Shown here in pieces: positions 36,437 through 48,516 of a stretch of DNA of 64,000 bases (positions are counted from its first letter, which is position 1; each line of letters opens with the position of its first letter). The stretch spans positions 2,120,976 to 2,184,975 of the forward strand of contig NC_065543.1 in NCBI RefSeq assembly GCF_932294415.1. Direction: 5' to 3'. A program made the position numbers and the translations under genes. Under the pieces are notes generated by a model. The model did no database searches. It had not been told where the DNA came from and saw only the letters and a program-made list of their open reading frames with translations. The stretch is from Quercus robur (lineage: Eukaryota; Streptophyta; Magnoliopsida; Fagales; Fagaceae).

Positions 36437-37755
36437 ACATTCTCCCCATCTCCCTCTCTTTCTCATTTTCTTCTTCTTCTCTTCTTGTTTCCTCCACCGC
36501 TCCACCCCTAGGTTGACCAATTACCGGAGGCAGCAAGTATTCCCATAGATTGCTGAAATGGAGGTGTTAAAGGTGAAATCTCTTGGACCCATTTTCCATT
36601 ATTGTTTTGGTTATGGGCTAATACTTGTGTAAAGTGGATCTCTTGAGTGAGGGTGGTATTTCGAAATGAGTAGTTCATCTTGAATTTGTTTTAAAATGAG
36701 TAATGCAAAGTTTGTTTCAATCTTAACCATACATTGCTATTGCATCAAGGCGTATTTCACCTATCTCAATCCGGCCTGTTGACTACATTGCACACTTCAC
36801 ACTGCATATTTGCACTGTAGCACAGCACAACCAGTCGGCCCAAAGGCCCCACACACTATCACTGTAAAGACTACTCACTAAGTCAGCCACTGTTACACTA
36901 TACATGCATAGGTACACACTATCCCACCCATTGTGCCGTCTCTTTTACTTTAAATTTATCACTTATTATTATAAGTTATCACACCAATTGATAATTTGAT
37001 GCCTCAACCTATTTGTATAATAGTCATACTAATTTATAATAATTTGATGTATATGATATAAAGTGGTCAAAGTGGAAAAAAAAGTTGTAATAACCAAGTT
37101 TTATTATTCTATATTTTAAATTAAATTATAATTTTTAATTACAAATGTTAGAGAAACTCAAATACAAAAACTTAATTAGTAATTTTACATCTCAAAAAGT
37201 AAGAAAAATAGAATTTAAATAAAAAATAAAAATTCAATAAATATTAAACTCAACAACCCTCAAGTTGTTGAGCTGGCCCTGGTCTAATTCACATATTTGC
37301 TTGGTCTTTTTTAAGCACTCAGACAATTATTGGATAATATCATAGAAGTTTAGTTTAAATGACTAATATGATTGAGAATTGTTTATTGATTTCGTTTTCA
37401 ATGAGCTGAAGGGGCATTAACTTCGACTTACATACTCTGGACTTTCTTTCGACTACCATTCTTTACGGTTGCATGACTAGGAAAATAGATTTTTTTTTTT
37501 TTTTGACTTCTGACTCAACAATTACGTTTTGTACGTTCCTCCAAAAAACATGGCTCAATCCTCCAAAATGAAAAATGCTCAAATTTAGCCATTTCTTCCA
37601 AACCACATTTTCGAGAATTAAAGAATTAACGCGTGTTATCAATTTTCCAGTTTGAAATTTCTTGAAAATGTTTGTTTCGATATTTCTCTATAACTAGTTA
37701 CATACAATGCTTTCTACCTCTTGAGTATTCTAGCTTACTAAATACTCAGAAGCAA

Positions 37756-38240
37756 ATGGCTCGTAGTTCCAAACTCGTCATAGCTCTACTTCACATATTT
37801 GCTTGGTCATTTCTGGACATTCTTGAAATAAGCAATGGCACAGAGACTGATATCTACTGCTTGAGGTCGATTAAAGAGTCATTAGAAGACCCTTACAATA
37901 ACTTCAAATCATGGGATTTCAGCTACAACACAGAAGATTTCATCTGTAAATTTGTTGGGGTCGACTGTTGGCGCATTGACGAAAACAAAGTTCTTAATAT
38001 CAAGTTGGAGAACATGGGGCTAAAGGGCCACTTTCCTCGGGAAATCGAGAACTGCACATCGATAATGGGTCTGGACCTGTCAGGTAATGAGCTTACAGGC
38101 ACCATACCATCTGACATATCTTTGTTGCTCCCGAATGTAACCTCCCTTGATCTCTCATCCAACAATTTTGCTGGTGAAATCCCTAAGAGCATAGTGAATT
38201 GCGATCATCTAAATGTCCTGAGGCCCATAAAAAGCCTGTA
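37756..38240 (+). pseudogene. BIR1-like pseudogene, copy 3, truncated in the LRRs
   Basis: Signal peptide (ALLHIFAWSFLDI), N-cap with paired cysteines (DIYCLRS, CKFVGVDCW) and three LRRs (GLKGHFPREI, ELTGTIPSDI, NFAGEIPKSI) are intact and nearly identical to copy 4. At LNVL the homology ends. The frame runs into RPIKSL and a stop because the tandem duplication junction falls here. About 50 bases of filler (38220-38270) separate it from a CACTA fragment. If expressed it would give a secreted ectodomain of about 160 residues without a membrane anchor. Confidence 0.85.
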
Positions 38241-38270
38241 AAATTGCGTCTTACAAACGCGAGTGCAAAA

Positions 38271-38402
38271 GAAAATGTATTTTTAGTGACGAAAAATTTC
38301 GTCACTAAAAGTCCAATTTCATCACTAAAGGTTCTTAGTGACGAAAAACAAGACTTTTAGTGATGAATTTTTTCGTCACTAAAAATACATTTTCTTGTAG
38401 TG
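38271..38402. mobile_element. Internally deleted CACTA remnant at the duplication junction
   Basis: Starts with AAAATGTATTTTTAGTGACG, the left-end sequence of the large CACTA minus its outermost bases. It continues directly into the last 100 bases of the right end (…CTTGTAGTG, 38402), followed by the same AATAATATC flank as at 35748. Confidence 0.82.
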
Positions 38403-39563
38403 AATAATATCAATCAAAAACACCAAAAATTGTAAAAATAGAAAGAAATAAATTCCTTTTAGAAATTGTTTAATTTATAAGAATAAATTATCTAAAATAA
38501 ATTTTAGAAAATAAATCACACATTATACCATATCTAAAAATAATTACATATTTCTACGCATTGCGTGGGTTAACGCCTAGTAATATCTAATAACTAAAGC
38601 ATTGCATTTATTTGTACTAGCTTCTGTTGAGCTACATTAATGTAGCATTTTGGTTCATTTGATCCATTTAGTCCATTTTGATCTACTTTGGTCCATTTTG
38701 GTCAAGTTCGGTCAATTTTGGTCAACTTGGTCCACTTTGGTCCATTCGTCGATTTTGGTCCAAATATGATAAGGCGAAATACATAACAACATGTTATAGT
38801 GATGTAACATCCTAGCCCATTAAATTTTATTAAAAAAAAAAAAGGCTATGGCGTTATAATTTAAGTGAGGGTATTTTTGTAATCCGCGCCCCAAGATATT
38901 TCTAATAAGTGGCCCTTATAACTCCATCACCCCCTAGTTTATGAGCCTATTTGGATTGAGGGGAAAAAGAGTGTGAGTGGAGAGAAGTAGAGTAGAGTTA
39001 ACTGAAAATAAACTAATTTTGGGCTAACTTTACTCTATTCAATTCTACTCTACTCCTCCTCCCTTCTTCTCAATCCAAACAGACCAATACACATTCTCCC
39101 CATCTCCCTCTCTTTCTCATTTTATTCTTCTTCTCTTCTTGTTTCCTCCACCGCTCCACCCCTAGGTCGACCAATTACCAGAGGCAGCAAGTATTCCCAA
39201 TAGATTGCTGAAATGGAGGTGTTAATGGTGAAATCTCTTGGACCCATTTTCCATTATTGTTTTGGTTATGGGCTAATACTTGTGTAAAGTGGATCTCTTG
39301 AGTGAGGGTGGTATTTCGAAATGGGTAGTTCATCTTGAATTTGTTTCAAAATGAGTAATGCAAAGTTTGTTTCAATCTCAACCATACATTGCTATTGCAT
39401 CAAGGGGGTATTTCACCTATCTCAATCCGGACTGCTGACTGCATAGCACACTTCACACTGCATATTTGTACTGTAGCACAGCACAACCAGCCGGCCCAAA
39501 GGCCCCACACACTATCACTGTAAAGACTACTCACTAAGTCAACCACTGTTACACTATACACGC

Positions 39564-40700
39564 TGTTAGGAGCTTTGCAAGTTGCTGATGATGGCATGAG
39601 GAAGTGGAGTGCTTGGACAACATCAGGCCAGTCACATGGCTCAATGTTTTCTCATGACACCAATGGCTCCTCATGCCTATCTAGTGAAGCTCCTAAGTGC
39701 TCTTTGAGGGGGACAAGCCCAGTCCCCCTGCTGGGATCAGTTTGATGAGCATGATGAGGGGTAGCATGTGGAGGCACCTTGCTCCACATGATGCCCCAAG
39801 GCCATGGTAGAGGAGGGCCATGGTGGGCAGCAACGGTTTGTTGATGATGGGCAGCAGCAGGTGGTGCTGACCCTACGTGGTAGTGCATGGCATGATGGCT
39901 TGGTTATTGGTTGCTTCGTATGTGGGCTTGGTGGCTTGTGTGCAAGGCAGTGCTGGGCTGTTGATGTTGAAGATATGCTGTGCAAGACATTGGGCTGGTT
40001 GGTGCTGGCTTAATGTATGGATTGATGTGAGTGGGCTGATGGCAGTTACTTAGTGTGCTGCTGATGGACATGATACGTGGGCTGTGATGTTGATAGGAAA
40101 GGCTTGGGTAGAGGGCCAAGGCTTCTAAAACGTAATGGGCATCACGTGTGGGCTGCTGGAACATGGGCAGAAGACCCATGATGAGATGCTGAGTATTGGG
40201 CTGGCATGTGCTGTGTGTGCAGCAGCAGTTGGTGGCAGTTACCAACGTTTCCTAGCATTGTGGGTGCTTCAGACATGCAGTGCAAAGGCTGGAAACGTGT
40301 AAGGCAGACCTAGATGGTAGTAGTGAAGGTGTCCTAAGTCAGACTACATGTGGCAGCAAGTCCAGGAAATGGGGTAGTTACTTGGTAGTAACTGCCATGG
40401 CAGTTTATTCTGTATATTATCCTAGGCTGTTGGGGTTGTCAACAGCATAGAGAGTGTATTGTTTTGCTTTGAGAAATTCGTGTGGATTCTCAGGCTTCCT
40501 TTGTACTTGATATTGAGTAATGAAGGTTGGGGTTGGTGCCCTGTAAATACTGTGTGTGCTGTGTGTGTGTGCATTCTCTTGATAATTCTGTTCATAGTGT
40601 TCCTACAGTGCGTGTGTGTGGTGTGTTGGCTGAGACTAAGTCAGTGGGCTTAGTGCCATCACAGGCAGAAAATTTGAAAGAAAAATTTAACCCTGTGACA
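39564..40700. mobile_element. Solo LTR with known empty site
   Basis: 1137 bases, TGTTAGGAGC to CCTGTGACA, with perfect 5-bp duplications CACGC (39559-39563 and 40701-40705). Unit 1 carries the uninterrupted site with a single CATGC (near 36905). It is richer in G+C than its surroundings, with GTGTGTG tracts near 40555-40625. It is a different family from the other LTRs in the window. Orientation is uncertain, and the open frames across it are not supported as genes. Confidence 0.9.
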
Positions 40701-40705
40701 CACGC

Positions 40706-41566
40706 ATAGGTACACACTATACCACCCACTGTGCCGTCTCTTTTACTTTTAATTGATCAATTATTATTATTATAAGTTATCACACCAATTGATAATTTGA
40801 TGTCTTAACCTATTTGTATTATAGTCATACTAATTTATTGATAATTTGATGTATGTGATATAAAGTGGTTAAAGCGGAAACAAAAGTTGTAATAACCAGG
40901 TTTTATTATTCTATATTCTAAATTAAATTATAATTTTTAATTACAAATATTAGAGAAACTCAAACACAAAAACTTAATTTGTAATTTTGCATCTCAAAAA
41001 GTAAGAAAAATAGAATTTAAATAAAAAAAAATTCAATAAATATTAAACTCAACAACCCTCAAGTTGTTGAGCTGGCCCTGGTCTAATTCACATATTTGCT
41101 TGGTCTTTTTTAAGCACTCGGACAATTATTGGATAATATCATAGAAGTTTAGTTTAAATGACTAATATGACTGAGAATTGTTTATTGATTTCGTTTTCAA
41201 TGAGCTGAAGGGGCATTAACTTCGACTTACATACTCTGGACTTTCGACTACCATTCTTTACGGTTGCATGACTAGGAAAATAGAATCAGCAATTTCATTT
41301 TTTTCTTTTTTTTTTTACTTCTGACTCAACAATTACATTTTGTACGTTCCTCCAAAAAACATGGCTCAATCCCCCAAAACGAAAATGCTCAAATTTCAGC
41401 CATTTCTTCCAAACCACATTTTCGAGAATTAAAGAATTAACGCGTGTTATCAATTTTCCAGTTTGAAATTTCTTGAAAATGATTGTTTCGATATTTCTCT
41501 ATAACTAGTTACGTACAATGCTTTCTACCTCTTGAGTATTCTAGCTTACTAAACACTCAGAAGCAA
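40706..41566. promoter_or_regulatory. Upstream region of copy 4
   Basis: AT-rich flank near-identical to 36905-37755 ahead of copy 3. Contains CTCAAGTTGTTGAG and an A/T-rich leader; no specific control element can be assigned. Confidence 0.4.
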
Positions 41567-42975
41567 ATGGCTCATAGTTCCAAACTCGTCATAGCTCTAC
41601 TTCACATATTTGCTTGGTCATTTCTGGACATTCTTGAAATAAGCAATGGCACAGAGACTGATATCTACTGCTTGAGGTCGATTAAAGAGTCATTAGAAGA
41701 CCCTTACAATAACTTCAAATCATGGGATTTCAGCTACAACACAGAAGGTTTCATCTGTATATTTGTTGGGGTCGACTGCTGGCGCACAGACGAAAACAAA
41801 GTTCTTAATATCAAGTTGGAGAACATGGGGCTAAAGGGCCACTTTCCTCGGGAAATCGAGAACTGCACATCGATAATGGGTCTGGACCTGTCAGGTAATG
41901 AGCTTATAGGCACCATACCATCTGACATATCTTTGTTGCTCCCGTACGTGACCTCCCTTGATCTCTCATCCAACAATTTTGCTGGTGAAATCCCAAAGAG
42001 CATAGTGAATTGCGATCATCTAAATGTCCTTCGACTTGACAACAACTAGCTAACAGGATTTATCCCTCCAGAAATTAACCAGCTTCAGAGTCTCAGCAAT
42101 TTTAGTGTTGCTAACAATCTCTTATCAGGGCCGGTGCCTGTGTTTTCCGATCTTACCATTCCTGCAGAGAGCTATGCAAATAATCTGGGACGTTGTGGGG
42201 CTCCGTTGGAACCTTGCAAACCTTCTCCTAAGAAGTTTATTGTTCTATGCAAAGAAGGATTTTTGGTAGGCTGGATTGTCGCTATGGTCACGGTGGTAGT
42301 CGTTATGTTTCGTAATACGCCAATATTGCTTGTGAAGAAGGCAATAACCAAGAAGAACAAGAAATTAATGAAAGCAGGAACCCGATGGTGTTCCACTAAT
42401 GAAAGAAGCAAGAACATGATGGTAATCTCTTAGAGCCTGTTTGTTTCCATCTTCATTGTTTCTTTTTGTCCAATACATGATTGCCCTCTTACACTGTCAC
42501 AGAGAAAGCTTTACTTGCATATTCTAGATCCTTTCAATTTGACATTAATTACTCTCTGCTTCTCGCCCTTTGAAAAATTATGTTATGATAGCCCCTCTCA
42601 CATTTGGGCGCCATAGATAATTAGGGAAGAACCAAATACGAGAGGGGTGCCTCATGAGATGAGATTTATTACTTGTTTAATACTTGCAAATAATGCTCCT
42701 CTCACATGGGCATAGACCTTGTAAGAATGGGACGCATCTGTATGTGATAGGTGTATTGTATGCAACTGTTATACAATATACCACCTCCATGAAATGATCT
42801 CCAATGAGATACTTTCTCCTCAATTCATCACGAGTAGACTGTTCGTACAACCACTTAAAAGAAACATCTGTGTTAAATTTTGTTATATAAATTCTGATTA
42901 GCACTAATGCAAAAATTGCAAATGATTTGATCCACAGATGTCTCAGATGGAGAGAATGGTTACTAGAATGAGCTT

Positions 42976-44793
42976 TGTTAAATATTAGCAACGCGATGTG
43001 TTATATCATGTTGTGTATGCTAGAGTAGATGCGGAAGAGGAAGCATAGAGGAGGAACATTGAGAACACGAGGGTTACGTGGTTCAGCCTTACGGCCTACA
43101 TCCACGGAGGAATCCCTTAAGGGCTACATCTTTATTGTATGAGAGTGTAGTACAATAACTTCCTGTGTTACAATGAACCCTAACATGAGTATATATAGGC
43201 GATTAAACCCTAGACTACTAGTACAAGCAGGACTGGGCTTGGGCCTATTACATTGGGCTAATATGTTTAATATATATCTCTAACACCCTCCCTCAAACTC
43301 AAGGCGGAAGCTCGATGAAGACTTGAGGTTGGATAAGCATGAGAAGATCACTTGAAGATACCTTGAAGAATGCCTTTAAAGAAACCACAATGAAAAATAT
43401 GCCAATTGTCCAATTTCGGAGCTTCAAATGAAGAAACGGAGGCCAAAATTGGAATCTACGCGAAAAACTAAGCAAGATAGGCCCTTTTGGAAATTTTGAC
43501 TTTTGGTCAAAAGTCAACGCAAAAAGTCAAAGTCAACTGGTCCAGGTCAAAGTCAACAGTCAAAGTGCTCATGGGTCAGATCCGGGTGGTCCGGGTCGGG
43601 TTGGTCCGGGTCAACGGTCAGCTAGGTGACGTGGTGCTGACGGGACGACACTGCTGACGTGGCTGATGACGTGTCGCTGACGTGTACTAGGGCTGACGTG
43701 GCTGTGCTTGCGTGGCTGCTGACGTGGAGTGATGACGTCATCGGATGACGTCATACGTCATCAGCAGTAGTTTTCCGGCGAGTGGAAGGCGCGTGACATC
43801 GTTGCCGGCGCGTGGAGGAGAAGCCAGAAACTTGGGAGGCGCGTGGCAGCGCGTGTAAGCTTGGTTGAGGCCCATAATTTCAGGTTTTGTAGATCGGCGG
43901 ACGAGGAGGCCAACAGGGCGGCGCGTGCGCCCAGAAGACGATCTAGAAGTCAAGAATCTATGGCGACGCGTGGCAGATTTTCCAGAGGCTACTGAGGCGC
44001 GTGGTGCGCGTGGTGGCGCGTGAGAGCTCGTTTGATTACCAGATTCTCAGGCCAATTGGATCGGTGGACGACAAGGCCGGCTTGGCGGCGCGTGTGACTG
44101 AGATCCAAGCTGGGAGTCGAGAATCTTCGGCGGCGCGTGTGAGAGTTCCAGGAGCCATTGGTCGCGCGTGGTGGCGCGTGCGGCTGCCGTTGGAGGTCGG
44201 GTTTCTGGGTTTTGGTCGCGATATGCCGTGGAGCACGTATGTCTTGTTGGTTTCATCAGGCGAAGGCTTGATGTGCACAGATCTGATATTGATGTCACGG
44301 GTTTGCTTGAGTTTGTGGATCTTGGACACAGCACTGCGCCACGGTGGCAGCGAGATGCTGTGGAGTCTAGATCCAGCAGAGAAGCATGCGTGACTTCTGA
44401 TGGTGATGTGCATGTGATATTCTTCTTTGCTTGCTAGAGATGTTTTGTTTTATGCCAAGAACGAACCATGGCTCTGATACCATGTTAAATATTAGCAACG
44501 CGATGTGTTATATCATGTTATGTATGCTAGAGTGGATGCGGAAGAGGAAGCATAGAAGAGGAACACTGAGAACACGAGGGTTACGTGGTTCAGCCTTGAC
44601 GGCCTACGTCCACGGAGGAATCCCTTAAGGGCTACATCTTTATTGTATGAGAGTGTAGTACAATAACCTCCTGTGTTACAATGAACCCTAACATGAGTAT
44701 ATATAGGCGATTAAACCCTAGACTACTAGTACAAGCAGGATTGGGCTTGGGCCTATTACATTGGGCTAATATGTCTAATATATATCTCTAACA
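42976..44793 (-). mobile_element. Small non-autonomous Copia-type LTR retrotransposon
   Basis: LTRs at 42976-43285 and 44483-44793 (310 and 311 bases, about nine differences by eye), with perfect 5-bp duplications AGCTT (42971-42975 and 44794-44798). The complement of TGGTATCAGAGCC (44470-44482) adjoins the right LTR, and a CT-rich complement of a polypurine tract adjoins the left one, so the element reads on the minus strand. The 1.2-kb interior is GC-rich, has no gag or pol, and is full of GCGCGTGG and TGACGTGG motifs. It interrupts the kinase exon of copy 4. Confidence 0.92.
44470..44482 (-). promoter_or_regulatory. Primer-binding site (initiator Met tRNA)
   Basis: GGCTCTGATACCA directly adjoins the LTR at 44483; it is the complement of the plant Copia primer-binding site and sets the orientation of the element. 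Confidence 0.9.
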
Positions 44794-45778
44794 AGCTTTA
44801 CAGAAATTAGTGAGGTGACTGGCTATTTCAACACAAACAATGTCATTGGAATGGGAAAGATTGGGATGATGTACAAGGCAGTGCTTCCAAATTGCTGGTC
44901 TCTTGCAGTTAAGAGGTTAAATAATTGTCAATCATATGAGACACAATTCCTATCTGAGCTATCAGCTTTGGGTATATTGAGACATGATAACCTGGTTCCC
45001 CTTTTGGGATACTGCAGTGAACAGAATGAGAAACTTCTAGTGTACAAATACATATTGCATGGCAACCTTTATAATTGGCTACATGTAGGAGAAGGAGAAC
45101 TCAAGGATAAGATCTTGGAATGGCCTTTGAGGACTAAAATTGTAAATTGGGATAGCAAGAGGCCTAGCATGGCTTCACCATAAATATGAATTCCGAGTGG
45201 TCCATCTCAACTTGGGTTCAAACTCTATCTTATTAGATAGGAATTTTGAGCCCAAGATATCAAATTTTTGGGGGGCAAAAATATCAAGTTCTGGAGGGTT
45301 AATGTTCATGAATTCAAATGTCATCAACACAAGAAATAGTTCTTTTGTAGACAGTGGGGTATGGGAGTTGGGTTTTGTTAAAAAGGATGTCTATGACTTT
45401 GGAATTCTGCTTCTTGAGCTAATTACAAGAAAGGAACCCATTGAAATTAACAGTTTTTCATACAGATTTAATGGGAGTTTGTTTGATTGGATAACTCACC
45501 TTTTGAGCAATTCATATGATATTTACAGTGTTATTGATAATTCTCTGATTGGCAAACGATTTGATGGTGAAATCTTTGAGTTACTTAGAATTGCATGTGC
45601 CTATCTTAACCCCTTCCCTATTCAAAGGCCAACAATGCTTGAATTATACAATACAATAAGTACTTTTGGAGAGAGAGATGGCATTAGAAATGACTTTGAG
45701 ATATTGATGCAACCTGAAATTGCTATTGCAAGTAGCTCAAATGAAATTGTTGAGCTAGAAATTGCAGAGACCAATTGA

Positions 45779-47584
45779 AACATGAAATAAAAAGTGTAGC
45801 TTTCACATTTCGAAATATATGTAACATATTTGCTGTCCCAAACATTATTTGGGTTACATTTTCTTATTGTGATATTTTTTCTGCCCTTCACTATCTTTTT
45901 GTTATCTTTATCCCATGAAATAAGAATTAAAAAAAATAAGGATTCTAGAGGTTTTGGAGCCACTGCAGTGGGAAGGGGAAACCGGACATTTGTTGAGGTT
46001 ACAAAGAGAGACTAGTTGTATAAATGTTTTTCAAGTAGACTATCGTAATTGGATCTTCCAGTGAATTTTTTATGCAATTGGATACTGGAGTGGTTTTTCT
46101 TTGAAGGAATTCTTCATTGGTTTTCCATTTTCCAAAACGTTGTGCTTGGTTATTGTTTATTGCTTTGTGCAGTGTAAAGCTTTTTTTTTTTTTTTTTTTT
46201 TTCAATCTTCTAGTGTATGGAATTCCTAATTTATCTTCTAGGTACAAAAGAAAACAATTGGTGGAGACATATCGTCCACCCAAATTGCACGAAACCAACC
46301 GTCCTTTCAGTGTATGCATTCACGCAATTATTGGACAAGCTCATAGAAATTTCGTTTAAATGCATTAATTTGACAGCATTGTTTATTGACTTCGTGTTCC
46401 ATGCTCTGGAGTCTCAACTAGTGTTCTTGACGCTGCAATGACTTGGAAAATTAGACTCAGCAACCACTTTTGGAAAATTACTTAACTTAGTAGTTTTGAC
46501 TTGGCTTCAATTTTTATATATTCTTTGAAGCTCCAAGAATTAATGGAAATGTTCTATTTTCCAATCTGAAATTTCCTGGAAAGGATTTTGCTTCAATATG
46601 TCTCTTTCTAAGTGGTTACACGTAACGGCTCTTTGCGCCTGCGTTTTCTTGCTAAACATGGATGAAGGGACGGACCCAAGCGGCCCCGGCCCAAAGAAAA
46701 AAAAAGAAAAATTTGGATCCCTCTAGCCCAGAGAAAAAAAAAAGAAATTTTTTTTATCGGTTATATTTTTTTTCTTTTTAGAATTGTGCTTCCCTCTTTC
46801 AAAAACTTAGACCCATTTTCTTTTAATTAGCCTAACCTAATTAGCAACTACTCAACTCAAAAATCTTAACAAAAACAAAATTTTAAAATAAAAATTGTAA
46901 ATTGCGAATTGCACTTTTAAAATTTGAGGGTATTTGGATTTTACACTTCAAAGTTTTAAACTTTGGATTTTATCCCCTAAAGTTTCAAACTTTAGATTTT
47001 ACCCCCTAAAGTTCGGAAGTGTTTGGATTTTACACACCAAAATTCTGAAACTTTAGAGGTGTAAAATCCAAACACTCCCAAACTTTAGGGAATAAAATCC
47101 AACTACTCCTGAAATATAGGGGATAAAATCCAAATTTTAAAACATCAAGATGCAAAATTCAAACACCCCCAAACGTTAGGGAGTAAAATCCAAATTTTAA
47201 AACTTTAGGGTGAAAAATCCAGCTAAATGCAAAGTCATAAACTATTGACCTTAAGGGCTGTCTCAAAACAATTGAAACCTTATTTTGACTTTTTGAGTAA
47301 AGAGTTATTAAGGAAACAAAAATTACTATAAACGGCAAAATCACAGTTTTTAGGGCCTAAATGAAGGAATTTGCCATTTTAAGGGGGTACCTTGTGGAAA
47401 AGCGATAACTATTGCTTAGAGGGCCGTTTCGCTTCAACTTGTCAAATTTCATGCGATTCCGACTCCGTGACCCATGATTTCTACTAGTGCCTTTTTGCCT
47501 TGCACGATGATTTCAGGCGCGTGTGGGAGTCTAGGAAGGCCATTGTGGTCTATTCTACATCATGAATTTTGACAAATCCACGAT
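45779..47584. other. Duplicated intergenic DNA without a gene
   Basis: 45780-46200 matches the 3' flank after copy 1. 46230-46660 matches the 5' flank ahead of copy 2. No exon 1 follows; instead the sequence passes into a repeat starting GATGAAGGGACGGACCC (46663) and a fold-back segment. A T run lies at 46180-46203. Confidence 0.65.
46899..47225. repeat. Fold-back repeat, copy A
   Basis: Imperfect inverted repeat centred near 47045. Left arm phrases such as TTTGGATTTTACAC and the right arm TAAAATCCAAACACTCCC are complementary several times over. Same family as 50440-50731 and 51621-51981. Confidence 0.75.
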
Positions 47585-48516
47585 TTGGATTACATTTTCT
47601 TTTTATATATTTCATGCTTGCAAAATTTTCACAAAATCAAAGATCAATAGCTATGTCATCAATCAAATATTTAAATTTTAAGATTTTACAATTTAAAATT
47701 ATGCATAATTAAAAATAAGTTTATAAATCAAATAGTAAATAACATCTAATCCACATGAAATTTGACATGCATGTTAAGAATATTTTCAAGATATGTAATT
47801 ATGTTAATTTTTTTAGTGGGAATTATAGTCGTTGGCTACAAACTACTTTATGGCTAAACTTTGTCTTGAAATATATTGCTAGCCATCTGTTTTTAGTTTA
47901 GCCTATGTCCAATTCTAAAATTTAAATTTGACATCTACAGCAGCTTGGCCCAACACACGACTGCTCTACAGAAAAACAGAACAAATCTAGACGTAGTCCT
48001 TTTCAGGAATGTGGCCAACACTGCTCTGTTACATAATTACTTGGTATAACAACTTAATCAATTTTTTTTTAAAATCAATCGTGGCGTATAAATTACTTTC
48101 ATTATAAAAAAAATCTGGAAGTAGAAACTATAGCAAGGATTGTGGCCTACGTTGACTCCGTGATTGACGATTAGAAAAATAAAAAGTTGGGGTAACATAA
48201 CAAAAATGTTGCAGTTTTTTCTTGGCCAAAAGAAAACGAAAAACAGACATGTTCTTCTTGGAAAATGCAAGGAACCACCCTTTTCTTATTCTTGTTTTAT
48301 ACCCAAGATTAACATAATGGATTTGTGTTACAGCTCCGATTAGCCATACTTTCATTCCTGTTATCATATCATCCAAATGAGTTGTTTTTCGTATGTACAC
48401 ACTTTGATGCTTCTACAAGCAAAAGATGTTACAATTTAATTCTTTTTTGGTGTAATTTCACGTTCTTCGCATCTTATTTCATGTCAATGATCATGCTGCT
48501 AAAATCTCTAACCCAA
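47585..48516. other. Duplicated 5' flank, second copy
   Basis: Paralogue of 165-899 with additional segments (e.g. 47905-48040). Carries the leader side of the fragment that starts at 48517. Confidence 0.7.

Larger units (their letters stand above)
35640..38219 (+). repeat. Tandem duplication unit 1
   Basis: Runs from the last 100 bases of the CACTA element through about 2 kb of intergenic DNA into LRR exon 1 of copy 3. It matches 38296-42030 almost base for base, apart from one solo LTR inserted in unit 2. It includes a GGTCCATTT-type short repeat (36000-36115), an inverted-repeat MITE-like segment (36296-36436) and the promoter of copy 3. Confidence 0.9.
38296..42030 (+). repeat. Tandem duplication unit 2
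   Basis: Second copy of 35640-38219. It differs by point changes, short indels and a 1137-base solo LTR. Unlike unit 1 it continues through the complete exon 1 into the rest of copy 4. Confidence 0.9.
41567..45778 (+). pseudogene. BIR1-like LRR receptor kinase pseudogene, copy 4
   Basis: Exon 1 41567-42420 carries signal peptide, N-cap, LRRs, SYANNLGRCG cap and membrane segment (GWIVAMVTVVVVMF). Exon 2 is 42938-42975 plus 44799-45778, with GMGKIG loop, AVKR lysine, HLNLGSN in place of HRDxxxxN, SNFWGA in place of DFG, and DVYDFGILLLELI. Lesions are a TAG at 42047 in an otherwise open LRR frame (LDNN-stop-LTG), a retrotransposon inserted at MSF|TEI, and a one-base insertion near 45150 (KIVNWDSKRPS where KIAIGIARGLA is expected). 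The sequence is otherwise well preserved, so inactivation is fairly recent. Confidence 0.88.

Noticed and set aside
39652-40245. Overlapping minus-strand frames of 78-113 codons
   Set aside because: They lie in a solo LTR and have no recognisable motif.
43733-43753. Phage or plasmid operator because of the paired palindromes
   Set aside because: The context is a plant LTR retrotransposon; TGACGTCA is a known bZIP-type motif.
44001-44437. Frames of 89-130 codons on both strands
   Set aside because: GC-rich interior of a non-autonomous retrotransposon keeps frames open by composition; no domain.
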